From an uncultured Bacteroidales bacterium (lineage in GTDB: Bacteria; Bacteroidota; Bacteroidia; Bacteroidales; Muribaculaceae): 46,572 nt of DNA. The notes under the pieces are model-generated. The model was not told where the DNA came from. It saw nothing but the letters and a program-made list of their open reading frames with translations, and searched no databases. This document shows positions 9,721 to 17,940 of the stretch, in pieces. Position 1 is the first letter of the stretch; every line of letters starts with the position of its first letter. The position numbers were made by a program, and so were the translations under genes. The stretch lies in assembly GCA_947072905.1 (NCBI GenBank), contig CAMTKF010000017.1:1-46572 (forward strand), read 5' to 3'.

Positions 9721-10533
9721 ATGAACGAACTTTTTTCTGTAAAAGATAATGTAGTAGTCATCACCGGCGGTACCGGAGTACTCGGTGCTTGCATCGGCGA
9801 ATACCTTGCCCTGCAGGGTGCCAAGGTGGTGCTGATGGGTCGCCGTAAGGACGAAGGCGACAGAATCGTTGAACAAATCAAGGCAAAAGGCGGCGAAGCC
9901 TGCTTCCTTGTCACAGATGTGATGAACCCCGAAGTCGTTCAGGCAAACTGCGACGAAATAATGAGCCGCTACGGACGCGTGGATGCTCTGCTCAACGCTG
10001 CCGGCGGCAATATGCCCGGCGCTACAATAGCCCCCGACAAGACTTTCTTTGATGTCGACGTGGCTCAGTTTGAGAAAGTTCTCAATCTCAACCTCACCGG
10101 TACAGTGATTCCCACCCAGATATTTCTCAAGCCCATGGTTGAAGCCGGCAAAGGCTCTATAGTGAACTTCTCGTCGATGGCTGCATTCCGCCCCATGACA
10201 CGTGTGATGGGCTATGCTGCCGCCAAGGCCGGTATAAGCAATTTCACCGCATTCATGGCCAATGAAGTAGCTACCAAATTCACCTCAAATATCCGCGTCA
10301 ACGCCATAGCTCCGGGCTTCTTCCTCACCAACCAGAACCGCGCTCTGCTCACCAACGAGGACGGCTCGCTCACACAGCGCGGCCAGGACGTTATCCGCCA
10401 GACACCTTTCAAGCGCTTCGGCAAGCCCGAAGAACTGTGCGGAACCATTCAATATCTCATATCCGACGCCGCCAGCTTCGTCACCGGCACTGTTGCCGTG
10501 GTCGACGGTGGTTTCAACTCATTCGCAATGTAA
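9721..10533 (+). CDS. uxuB: SDR-type D-mannonate oxidoreductase (fructuronate reductase)
   Basis: A 270-residue short-chain dehydrogenase with TGGTGVLG at 15-22, NAAGG near residue 97, the catalytic Ser151/152 region, Tyr165-x3-Lys169, and the VDGGF C-terminal block. In Firmicutes and Bacteroidetes an SDR of this type replaces the long-chain UxuB of E. coli and reduces D-fructuronate to D-mannonate. Its position directly after uxuA supports this over KduD, another SDR in uronate pathways. It ends in TAATG, so its stop overlaps the start of the next gene by one base, implying translational coupling. The function rests on context more than on a unique motif. Confidence 0.82.
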   Translation: MNELFSVKDNVVVITGGTGVLGACIGEYLALQGAKVVLMGRRKDEGDRIVEQIKAKGGEACFLVTDVMNPEVVQANCDEIMSRYGRVDALLNAAGGNMPGATIAPDKTFFDVDVAQFEKVLNLNLTGTVIPTQIFLKPMVEAGKGSIVNFSSMAAFRPMTRVMGYAAAKAGISNFTAFMANEVATKFTSNIRVNAIAPGFFLTNQNRALLTNEDGSLTQRGQDVIRQTPFKRFGKPEELCGTIQYLISDAASFVTGTVAVVDGGFNSFAM

Positions 10534-11858
10534 TGGCTGATACAGAGAACTATACCATGCAGGAGGCCATTGCCGAGGCCAAACGCTGTCTTAATTGCAA
10601 AGTGCCGCAGTGCCGCAAGGGTTGCCCCATCAACAATGAGATTCCGTCGTGGATCCACGAGCTGTCAATGGGCAATCTGGGCAATGCAATGGCCATCATA
10701 AACACCCGCAGCAACCTACCCGCCGTGTGCGGACGTGTATGCGCCCACGAACGCCAGTGCGAGGGCAACTGCATACTCAACAAGAAGGGTGCCCATATCA
10801 ATATCGGCAGACTCGAACGCTTCGTGGCCGACTTCGACACCACAATGCGCCTTACCCACGAGAACATTGCCGAGAAAAACAACGGCAAGATAGCCATCAT
10901 AGGCAGCGGACCTGCCGGACTCACCATCGCCGGCGAACTCGCCCGCAAGGGTTACATGGTTGAAATCTTCGAGATGGAACCCGAACCCGGCGGTGTGCTC
11001 ATGTTCGGCATTCCCGAATACCGTCTGCCCAAGGAAGTTGTCAAAAACGAAATCATCAAGATAGCCAATCTGGGTGTCAACATCCACTGCAACGTCACCG
11101 TAGGTTCTGATTGCACTATCGACGATATATTTGCCGACGGTTTCGATGCCATATTCATGGGTACGGGCACCGGCAAACCCAAGCGCCTTGACGTGCCCGG
11201 TGTAGACCTCGTGGGTGTACGTCAGGCCGTATATTTCCTGCGTCGTGTGGGCCTGTACCAACAGGGCTTCATGAGCCGCGAGGAAGTACCGGTGAAGGAG
11301 GGTCAGCGCGTGTTTGTGGTAGGTGGAGGCAACACCGCCATGGATGCAGCCCGCACCTCGCTGCGCCTTGGAGCATCGGAAGTGACTGTGCTCTACCACC
11401 GCACCCAGGACCGCATGTCGGCGCTCAAAGCCGAGTACGACGACGCTGTGGCCGAGGGTGTTAAGTTCATGTTCGAGACCTCAATAGCCGAAATCCGCGA
11501 CACCAACGGCGACGGCGAGCTTGACGAACTGGTAATCGACACCAACGGCGTTAAGACCACCATTCCGGCCAACCGCGTGATACAGGCAGTGGGCAGCGCC
11601 CCGGCCTCGCGCATCGTGTCGACCACCGAGGGTATCGACGTCGACAAGCGCGGATACGTGCTCACACGCGATGTGCCCTACGGCATGACCTCGCGCAAGG
11701 GTGTATTTGCCGGCGGCGACGTCACAAACCGCCCCGCCAGCGTGGTTCACGCCATGGACGACGCCCGCAAGGTGGCCGAAGGCATAGCCCAATATGTAAC
11801 CGCTATAAAACTGCTCGAAAACATCGAGAGCGGTGAAGTCAAATTCAACAACGCATAA
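10533..11858 (+). CDS. Stand-alone GltD-like NAD(P)H-dependent FeS flavoprotein
   Basis: A 441-residue member of the glutamate synthase small-subunit family. The N-terminal Fer4_20 domain has two cysteine sets, C19/C22/C27/C31 and C66/C70/C76/C80. Next come an FAD site GSGPAGLT (about 116-123) and an NAD(P)H site VVGGGNTAMD (about 265-275). The start is fixed at the ATG in TAATG; an upstream in-frame start at 10437 would lie inside uxuB. No GltB large subunit and no SudB/NfnA-type partner is encoded in the window, so a glutamate synthase role is unsupported. Its tight coupling inside a uronate operon (1-nt overlap upstream, 24-nt gap to kdgK) suggests a redox role linked to the pathway, possibly balancing NAD(P)H, but the electron acceptor is unknown. 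Confidence 0.88.
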   Translation: MADTENYTMQEAIAEAKRCLNCKVPQCRKGCPINNEIPSWIHELSMGNLGNAMAIINTRSNLPAVCGRVCAHERQCEGNCILNKKGAHINIGRLERFVADFDTTMRLTHENIAEKNNGKIAIIGSGPAGLTIAGELARKGYMVEIFEMEPEPGGVLMFGIPEYRLPKEVVKNEIIKIANLGVNIHCNVTVGSDCTIDDIFADGFDAIFMGTGTGKPKRLDVPGVDLVGVRQAVYFLRRVGLYQQGFMSREEVPVKEGQRVFVVGGGNTAMDAARTSLRLGASEVTVLYHRTQDRMSALKAEYDDAVAEGVKFMFETSIAEIRDTNGDGELDELVIDTNGVKTTIPANRVIQAVGSAPASRIVSTTEGIDVDKRGYVLTRDVPYGMTSRKGVFAGGDVTNRPASVVHAMDDARKVAEGIAQYVTAIKLLENIESGEVKFNNA

Positions 11859-11882
11859 AAACCCAAATAAACCAGTATCAAA

Positions 11883-12902
11883 ATGAAAGTAATCACATTA
11901 GGCGAAATCATGCTTCGCCTCTCACCTGCGGGATGCAAACGTTTCGTTCAGGTAGATAATTTCGACGTAATCTGGGGCGGCGGTGAAGCCAATGTAGCTG
12001 TAAGCTGCGCCAACTATGGCCACGACGCCTACTTCGTAAGCAAACTCCCCGCCCACGAGATCGGCCAGGCTGCCGTCAACGCTCTGCGTCGCTACGGCGT
12101 TCATACCGAACACATTGCCCGCGGCGGCGACCGTGTAGGTATCTACTATTGCGAGACCGGCGCATCAATGCGTCCCTCAAAGGTGATCTACGACCGTGCA
12201 GGCAGCTCTATTGCCGAAGCCAATCCCGAAGACTTTGACTTCGATGCAATCATGGAAGGTGCCGACTGGTTCCACTGGAGCGGTATCACCCCCGCCATCA
12301 GCGACAAGGCCGCCGAGCTTACCCGTCTGGCTTGCGAAGCTGCAAAGCGCCACGGTGTTACCGTATCGGTTGACCTCAACTTCCGCAAGAAACTCTGGTC
12401 AAGCGAAAAGGCCCAGTCAATCATGCGTCCGCTCATGCAGTATGTTGACGTATGTATCGGCAACGAAGAAGATGCAGAACTCTGCCTTGGCTTCAAGCCC
12501 GATGCCGACGTTGAAGGCGGCAACACCGATGCCGAAGGCTACAAGGGTATATTCCAGGCCATGATGAAAGAATTCGGCTTCAAATATGTGGTTTCTACCC
12601 TGCGCGAATCATTCTCGGCCACTCACAACGGCTGGAAGGCCATGATCTACAACGGCGAGGAATTCTACCAGAGCAAGCGCTACGACATCAATCCCATCAT
12701 CGACCGTGTAGGTGGCGGCGACTCATTCTCGGGCGGCCTCATCCACGGCCTTCTCACAATGCCCACTCAGGGCGAGGCTCTCGAATTTGCTGTTGCTGCT
12801 TCAGCCCTGAAGCATACAATCAACGGCGACTTCAACCTCGTTTCTGTTGCCGAAGTTGAAGCCCTCGCAGGCGGCAGCGCCAACGGTCGTGTACAACGTT
12901 AA
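11883..12902 (+). CDS. kdgK: 2-keto-3-deoxygluconate kinase (PfkB family)
   Basis: A 339-residue ribokinase/PfkB-family sugar kinase. The N-terminal GGGEANVAV block and the C-terminal anion-hole motif DRVGGGDSFSGG with catalytic Asp280 are intact. It phosphorylates KDG, the UxuA product, to KDPG. Identification as KdgK rather than another sugar kinase comes from its place between uxuA/uxuB and a KDPG aldolase. The gap to kdgA is 20 nt, consistent with one transcript. It is cytoplasmic. Confidence 0.9.
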   Translation: MKVITLGEIMLRLSPAGCKRFVQVDNFDVIWGGGEANVAVSCANYGHDAYFVSKLPAHEIGQAAVNALRRYGVHTEHIARGGDRVGIYYCETGASMRPSKVIYDRAGSSIAEANPEDFDFDAIMEGADWFHWSGITPAISDKAAELTRLACEAAKRHGVTVSVDLNFRKKLWSSEKAQSIMRPLMQYVDVCIGNEEDAELCLGFKPDADVEGGNTDAEGYKGIFQAMMKEFGFKYVVSTLRESFSATHNGWKAMIYNGEEFYQSKRYDINPIIDRVGGGDSFSGGLIHGLLTMPTQGEALEFAVAASALKHTINGDFNLVSVAEVEALAGGSANGRVQR

Positions 12903-12922
12903 TAAAGAAATCATAATCATAT

Positions 12923-13579
12923 ATGGCAAGATTTGATAAACAGGCCGTTATGGCCAAGATAGGCGCCACCCGCATGGTTCCTGTGTTCTACCACAAGGAC
13001 CTCGAGGTAGCCAAGCAAGTGGTTAAGGCTTGCTACGACGGCGGTGTACGTGCTTTTGAATTCACCAACCGCGGCGACTTCGCCCACGAAATCTTCGGTG
13101 AACTCGTTAAGTTTGCCGCCACCGAATGCCCCGAACTCGCCCTTGGCGTAGGCTCGGTGGTAGAACCCGGCACAGCCGCTCTCTACATGCAGCTCGGTGC
13201 CTGCTTCGTGGTAGGTCCTCTGTTCAATCCCGAAGTTGCCCGCGTATGCAACCGTCGCCAGGTGCCCTACACCCCCGGCTGCGGCTCTATCAGCGAAGTA
13301 GGTGCCGCTCAGGAAGTAGGATGCGAACTCTGCAAAGTATTCCCCGGCGACGTTCTCGGTCCTAAATTCGTCAAAGGTCTGCTGGCTCCCATGCCCTGGT
13401 CTAAACTGATGGTTACCGGTGGTGTAGAACCCACCAAGGAAAACCTCGCCTCATGGACAGCAGCCGGTGTATATTGCGTAGGTATGGGCTCTAAACTCTT
13501 CCCCAAGGACAGAGTTGCAGCTCAGGACTGGCAGTACATCACCGACAAGTGCCGCGAAGCACTCGAATACATGAAATAA
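12923..13579 (+). CDS. kdgA: KDPG/KHG aldolase
   Basis: A 218-residue class I aldolase that splits KDPG into pyruvate and glyceraldehyde-3-phosphate, the last step of this pathway. The Schiff-base Lys138 lies in CKVFPGD and the general acid/base Glu46 in FEFTNRG. The phosphate-binding PTKENLASW segment is also present. The family is also called bifunctional 4-hydroxy-2-oxoglutarate/KDPG aldolase. A GC-rich hairpin follows the stop, before the GH106 gene. Confidence 0.93.
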   Translation: MARFDKQAVMAKIGATRMVPVFYHKDLEVAKQVVKACYDGGVRAFEFTNRGDFAHEIFGELVKFAATECPELALGVGSVVEPGTAALYMQLGACFVVGPLFNPEVARVCNRRQVPYTPGCGSISEVGAAQEVGCELCKVFPGDVLGPKFVKGLLAPMPWSKLMVTGGVEPTKENLASWTAAGVYCVGMGSKLFPKDRVAAQDWQYITDKCREALEYMK

Positions 13580-13593
13580 TCATATCTCTACCG

Positions 13594-13631
13594 ATGAGCC
13601 GCAGCACTGTGTCTGCGGCTCATTAACCTTT
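13594..13631 (+). terminator. Possible partial terminator between kdgA and the GH106 gene
   Basis: A perfect 11-bp stem (ATGAGCCGCAG at 13594-13604 pairs with 13613-13623) is followed by TAACCTTTT, a poor T-run. A second small hairpin (GTGTGTGC with GCATACAC) lies at about 13635-13653. No TAnnTTTG is found between this site and the next gene, so read-through is probably needed to express the two hydrolases. Confidence 0.5.
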
Positions 13632-13666
13632 TAATGTGTGTGCAAAGCATACACGCTATTATTACC

Positions 13667-16435
13667 ATGAAACATTTTGCCCTGTTATTTACCTCATTAT
13701 TAGCATCATTATGCGCATACGCCACCGCGCCCACCGGGTGGTATGAAGAAACCGTGGAAAACCGTCCCTTCACCCGATGGTGGTGGTTGGGCAGCGCGGT
13801 TGACTCTGAAGGCCTTACTCATAATCTCGAAGAATTCGCAAAAAAAGGTATGGGAGGTACCGAAATCACTCCTATCTACGGTGTACAGGGCAATGAAGCC
13901 AACGATATCGAATATCTGTCTCCTCGCTGGATGGACATGCTTGAGCACACCGTCGGCGAATCGCGACGCCTCGGCCTTAAGGTCGACATGAACAACGGCA
14001 CCGGATGGCCTTTCGGCGGCCCGAACGTCAACACCGATATCAGCGCACGCAAGAGCATAATCGAAGAATGGAATTATAAACCCAACCTGAAGATTGTGCC
14101 GGCCGACGACCGTCAGAAGCCCGTGGCAACTCTGCAAAAGGTAATTGCCGTAAACGGCAAAAAACGCATCGACATCAGCTCTAAAGTTTCGCCCGACGGC
14201 ATACTGCACTGGACCGCCCCCAAGGGCGACTGGAAGGTTTACGCCCTGTTCTGCGGCCGTACATTCCAAAACGTAAAACGCGCCGCCCCCGGCGGTGAAG
14301 GCCTGGTACTCAACCACTACGACAGCATCGCCGTGAAGAAATACCTCGACCGTTTCGACAAGGCTTTTGCCGGACGCGAGAATATCTATCCCGAGACATT
14401 CTTCAACGACTCATACGAAGTATATCAGTCTGACTGGACTGAAAATATACTTGATGAATTCAAGCGCGAGTACGGATACGACCTGGGTATGTATCTGCCC
14501 GAACTTAAGAACAACGACGGCAGCGACACACGCGCCCGAGTAATCTCAGACTACCGCCACACCCTGGCCCGCATGCTCTATGAGAACTTCACCAAAGTGT
14601 GGACCGACTGGGCACACTCAAAGGGTGTGAAGATACGCAACCAATCGCACGGCTCGCCCGCCAACATCATTGACCTATACGCGGCTGTTGACATTCCCGA
14701 GTGTGAATCGTTCGGCCAAAGCGACTTCAATATTCCCGGACTTGTTAAAAACGGGCCATCGCGTCCGAGCGATGCCGACCCCGCCGTGCTCAAATTCGCA
14801 TCGTCGGCAGCCCACGTTGCCGGCAAGCCCCTCACATCGGCCGAGACATTAACCTGGCTCACCGAGCATTTCCGCACATCACTTGCCCGCTGCAAGCCCG
14901 AAATCGACCAGATGTTCTGCTCAGGTGTCAATCACGTATATTTCCACGGCTCACCCTATTCGCCCAAAAACGTAGAATTTCCGGGGTGGCTGTTCTATGC
15001 GTCCATCAACATGTCGCCCACCAACAGCATTTGGACCGATGCCGACGGACTCTTCAAATACATCGCCCGCACACAGGCATTCCTGAGCGCAGGCGCTCCC
15101 GACAACGATTTCCTGCTATACTTCCCCATCGAGGACGTGTGGAACAACAATGTGAAGCAACCCTACATGATGTTTGACATCCACAGCATGGACCGCACAA
15201 TGCCCGACGTGAAGAAGGCCGTGAACGAGATAATAAATGCAGGTTATGATGTTGACTACGTTTCAGACAAACTGCTCAACGACCTGAACGTTAACCCCGA
15301 AGGCCTGATAAGCGGCCGCGGCGACAACACCTACAAGGCCATTATCGTACCACCGGTACATCTGATGCAGCCCGCCACCCTGGCCCGTCTGCTCGACCTT
15401 GCTGCCAAGGGTGCCAAACTGATTTTCGTGGAATCAATGCCCGATGATGTGCCCGGACTATCCGACCTTAAGAAACGTCGCAAGGAGCTGGGCAAGCTCA
15501 CCAAAAAGCTTCCTGCACAGACTGCCTCGGCCACTGCCACCAAATATGGCAAAGGCTCCATAATCACCGGCCCTGATTTTGCATCTACACTGGCCCTTAC
15601 CGGTGCCAAGCCCGAGACAATGCGCACCCGTAACGGTGTGTCAATGATACGCCGACGCAACGAAGCCGGCGGATACAACTACTTCATATCCCTGCTCAAC
15701 GACAAGGCCATAGACGGCACCGTGACCCTGGCAACCGATGCCAAGGCAGTTGAAATATTCGACCCTATGACCGGCCAAAACGGACTTGCCGCATCATCAC
15801 AAAATCCCGCAGGAGGCACCGATGTGCGCTTACAGCTTATGCCCGGTCAGTCGCTGTTGCTCAAGACCTTCCCCACCCCGGTCGACGTGGAAAAATGGCC
15901 TTATTACAAAGCAGCCGATGCCCCCATGGCCATCAATAAGGGCTGGAAGCTGACATTCCCGCAAAGCGAGCCTGCTATCGAGGGCGAGTTTGCAATCGAC
16001 AACGTTATGCCTTGGACCAAACTTGACAACGACAGCGCCAAAGTGAACTTCGGCACCGGCAGATATACAGTAAACTTCCACATAGACAATCCCGGAGCAG
16101 CCGACGAATGGATGCTCAACCTCGGCGATGTACGCGAGAGCGCACGTGTGTACGTCAACGGCACTGAAGCCGGCAACGCATGGAGCGTACCATTCTGCAT
16201 CAACATAGGCAAGTATCTGAAGCAGGGCGACAACACACTCGAAATAGACGTGACAAACATGCAGGCCAACCGCATTGCCGACTACGAACGCCGCGGCATC
16301 AAGTGGCGCAAGTTCAAGGACACCAACATCAACAGCGTGACCGGTGCCCGCAGCTTCAATTTCGGCGAATGGGACACCGTGCCTTCGGGTCTTAACTCAA
16401 TCGTTACCCTCACACCCCTCAAACGTACCAACTGA
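13667..16435 (+). CDS. GH106-type alpha-L-rhamnosidase
   Basis: A 922-residue secreted protein. I chose ATG 13667 because it gives a proper signal peptide (MKHFALLFTSLLASLCAYA); the upstream start at 13634 adds an implausible N-terminus. The N-terminal catalytic half carries the hallmark ENRPFTRWWWLGSAV and DMNNGTGWPFGGPNV segments of Glyco_hydro_106, followed by a large TIM-barrel region. The C-terminal ~160 residues form a GH2-like jelly-roll module (LNLGDVRESARVYVNG). The family removes terminal alpha-L-rhamnose from plant polysaccharides such as rhamnogalacturonan. It is followed 36 nt later by GH105, and the pair would take apart Rha/uronic-acid oligosaccharides in the periplasm. The exact linkage is unknown. 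Confidence 0.88.
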   Translation: MKHFALLFTSLLASLCAYATAPTGWYEETVENRPFTRWWWLGSAVDSEGLTHNLEEFAKKGMGGTEITPIYGVQGNEANDIEYLSPRWMDMLEHTVGESRRLGLKVDMNNGTGWPFGGPNVNTDISARKSIIEEWNYKPNLKIVPADDRQKPVATLQKVIAVNGKKRIDISSKVSPDGILHWTAPKGDWKVYALFCGRTFQNVKRAAPGGEGLVLNHYDSIAVKKYLDRFDKAFAGRENIYPETFFNDSYEVYQSDWTENILDEFKREYGYDLGMYLPELKNNDGSDTRARVISDYRHTLARMLYENFTKVWTDWAHSKGVKIRNQSHGSPANIIDLYAAVDIPECESFGQSDFNIPGLVKNGPSRPSDADPAVLKFASSAAHVAGKPLTSAETLTWLTEHFRTSLARCKPEIDQMFCSGVNHVYFHGSPYSPKNVEFPGWLFYASINMSPTNSIWTDADGLFKYIARTQAFLSAGAPDNDFLLYFPIEDVWNNNVKQPYMMFDIHSMDRTMPDVKKAVNEIINAGYDVDYVSDKLLNDLNVNPEGLISGRGDNTYKAIIVPPVHLMQPATLARLLDLAAKGAKLIFVESMPDDVPGLSDLKKRRKELGKLTKKLPAQTASATATKYGKGSIITGPDFASTLALTGAKPETMRTRNGVSMIRRRNEAGGYNYFISLLNDKAIDGTVTLATDAKAVEIFDPMTGQNGLAASSQNPAGGTDVRLQLMPGQSLLLKTFPTPVDVEKWPYYKAADAPMAINKGWKLTFPQSEPAIEGEFAIDNVMPWTKLDNDSAKVNFGTGRYTVNFHIDNPGAADEWMLNLGDVRESARVYVNGTEAGNAWSVPFCINIGKYLKQGDNTLEIDVTNMQANRIADYERRGIKWRKFKDTNINSVTGARSFNFGEWDTVPSGLNSIVTLTPLKRTN

Positions 16436-16471
16436 TTACAAAACCTACAGAATACCAATCACATCCATACA

Positions 16472-17605
16472 ATGAAAAAGCTATTTTTATCAGCGCTTAT
16501 CCTTGTGATGTCAATACCGGCATTCGCAGCAAAGGAGCAGCTGCCCCCGCGCAAGGAAACCCTGAATACACTCATCAAGGTAAACGACTTCTACATGAAG
16601 CGTCACCCCGATCCCTACGAATCAATTCCTTACTACTCGCGCAAGAAGGTGTACGAAGCCAATATATGGACCCGCGGCATATACTTCGAAGGACTCATGG
16701 CTCTGCACTCCATATACCCTGACAACCGCTACTTTGACTACGCACGCGAGTGGGCCGACAAGTTCAAGTGGGGATTCCGCAACGACTACACCCCCACCCG
16801 CAACGCCGACAACTACTGCTGCGCACAGACCTACATAGACCTCTATCGCCTTTGTCCCGAGCCTCACATGCTCACCAAGACAAAATCATGTATGAATATG
16901 CTTGTCAACACCCCACAGGTAGACGACTGGACTTGGATCGACGCCATACAGATGGGCATGCCCGTACTGGCAAAACTGGCCAAGGAAACTGGCGATAAGA
17001 AATACAGCGAGAAGGCATGGGATATGTACGAATGGGCCCGCAACACCCTTGCCGGAGGTCTTTATAACCAAAAAGAAGGCCTGTGGTGGCGCGATGCCGA
17101 CTTTGTGCCTCCATACAAAGAACCCAACGGCAAAAACTGCTACTGGTCGCGCGGCAACGGATGGGTAGTGGCAGCCCTTGTGAAGGTGCTTGAAGAAATA
17201 CCCGCCGACGACCCCCACCGCAGCGTATACGAGGCCGACCTCAAGGCAATGTGCGAAGCCCTGGCCAAATGCCAGCGCGAAGACGGATTCTGGAATGTAA
17301 GCCTTCACGACGAAAGCAACTTCGGCGGTAAAGAGACCACCGGTACAGCCCTCTTTGTATACGGTATGGCATGGGGCATACGCAACGGTCTGCTCGACAA
17401 GGACAAATACATGCCCATAGTCACCAAGGCTTGGAACGCAATTGTAAATGACGCCATACACCCCAACGGCTATATAGGCTACGTGCAGGGCACCGGCAAA
17501 GAGCCCAAAGACGGACAGCCCGTGAGCTACGACTCACGCCCCGACTTCGACGACTTCGGCACAGGCTGCGTACTCCTCGCCGGCTCAGAAGTCTACAAAC
17601 TGTAA
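16472..17605 (+). CDS. GH105 unsaturated rhamnogalacturonyl/glucuronyl hydrolase
   Basis: A 377-residue protein with a signal peptide (MKKLFLSALILVMSIPAFA) and an (alpha/alpha)6 barrel. The catalytic Asp157 sits in DWTWIDAIQMGMP, the block that holds the essential Asp of YteR-type enzymes. The GRGNGWV-like segment (WSRGNGWVVAAL) and a C-terminal DFDDFGTGCVLLAGSE block also fit the family. The enzyme hydrates the 4,5-double bond left on the non-reducing uronic acid by a polysaccharide lyase, releasing the sugar as a ketouronate. No lyase is encoded in this window, so its substrate must come from an enzyme encoded elsewhere. It is the last gene of the run beginning with uxuA. Confidence 0.92.
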   Translation: MKKLFLSALILVMSIPAFAAKEQLPPRKETLNTLIKVNDFYMKRHPDPYESIPYYSRKKVYEANIWTRGIYFEGLMALHSIYPDNRYFDYAREWADKFKWGFRNDYTPTRNADNYCCAQTYIDLYRLCPEPHMLTKTKSCMNMLVNTPQVDDWTWIDAIQMGMPVLAKLAKETGDKKYSEKAWDMYEWARNTLAGGLYNQKEGLWWRDADFVPPYKEPNGKNCYWSRGNGWVVAALVKVLEEIPADDPHRSVYEADLKAMCEALAKCQREDGFWNVSLHDESNFGGKETTGTALFVYGMAWGIRNGLLDKDKYMPIVTKAWNAIVNDAIHPNGYIGYVQGTGKEPKDGQPVSYDSRPDFDDFGTGCVLLAGSEVYKL

Positions 17606-17629
17606 ATTCAACCGCAGGACATTATTAAA

Positions 17630-17664
17630 ACACCGCCCCACCGAAATAATCGGCGGGGCGGTGT
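17630..17664. terminator. Bidirectional hairpin terminator between convergent genes
   Basis: ACACCGCCCC at 17630-17639 pairs with GGGGCGGTGT at 17655-17664, with inner CCG/CGG pairing around an AAATAAT loop. The minus-strand exit reads TTTTAATAAT directly after the stem, so it is strongest for the leftward miaB operon. The plus-strand T-run is weaker. Confidence 0.75.
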
Positions 17665-17667
17665 GGT

Positions 17668-17940
17668 TCAATTTACTTTTTCGTCGCGGTAGTCGCGCCT
17701 TATCGGTTCGGACGGGGGCGTGTTGCTTCGCGGTTTTTTGGCTTTTTTTCGAGACGATTTTACCGGCTTCTTGCGGTGCTTCACGCTGTCGGTTTTGACG
17801 GCTACCGTGTCTACCACTATTACCGTCGGAGCAGTCGACCGCCCGCATTGCGAGCCAAACAGTCCGGCAATCAACAGCAGCGCTATGCCTAATGTCATAG
17901 CGCCAAATGCCGTTTCGCTTATCTTGCCGGGCTTTTTCAT
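17668..17940 (-). CDS. Small single-TM protein coupled to an NSS symporter
   Basis: A 90-residue protein of no family I recognise. It has a hydrophobic segment at about residues 12-30, then a short polar stretch (VIVVDTVAVKTDSV) and a strongly basic tail rich in Lys and Arg (about 54-72). Its ATG overlaps the stop of the upstream NSS symporter in ATGA, so the two are translationally coupled. The cysteine after the hydrophobic segment lacks a lipobox because Gln is at -1. The arrangement resembles the MetP/MetS pair of actinobacteria, where a small TM subunit accompanies an NSS transporter, but I see no sequence similarity that would prove this. Confidence 0.75.
   Translation of the reverse strand: MKKPGKISETAFGAMTLGIALLLIAGLFGSQCGRSTAPTVIVVDTVAVKTDSVKHRKKPVKSSRKKAKKPRSNTPPSEPIRRDYRDEKVN

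Noticed and set aside
10437-10532. Longer N-terminus of the GltD-like protein starting inside uxuB
   Set aside because: The extra 32 residues are a frame shadow of uxuB. The TAATG junction and the normal Fer4_20 start support position 10533.
9721-10533. KduD (2-keto-3-deoxygluconate 5-dehydrogenase) as identity of the SDR
   Set aside because: KduD is a similar SDR, but the direct adjacency to uxuA and the NAAGG-containing type fit mannonate oxidoreductase better. Biochemistry would be needed to exclude KduD fully.
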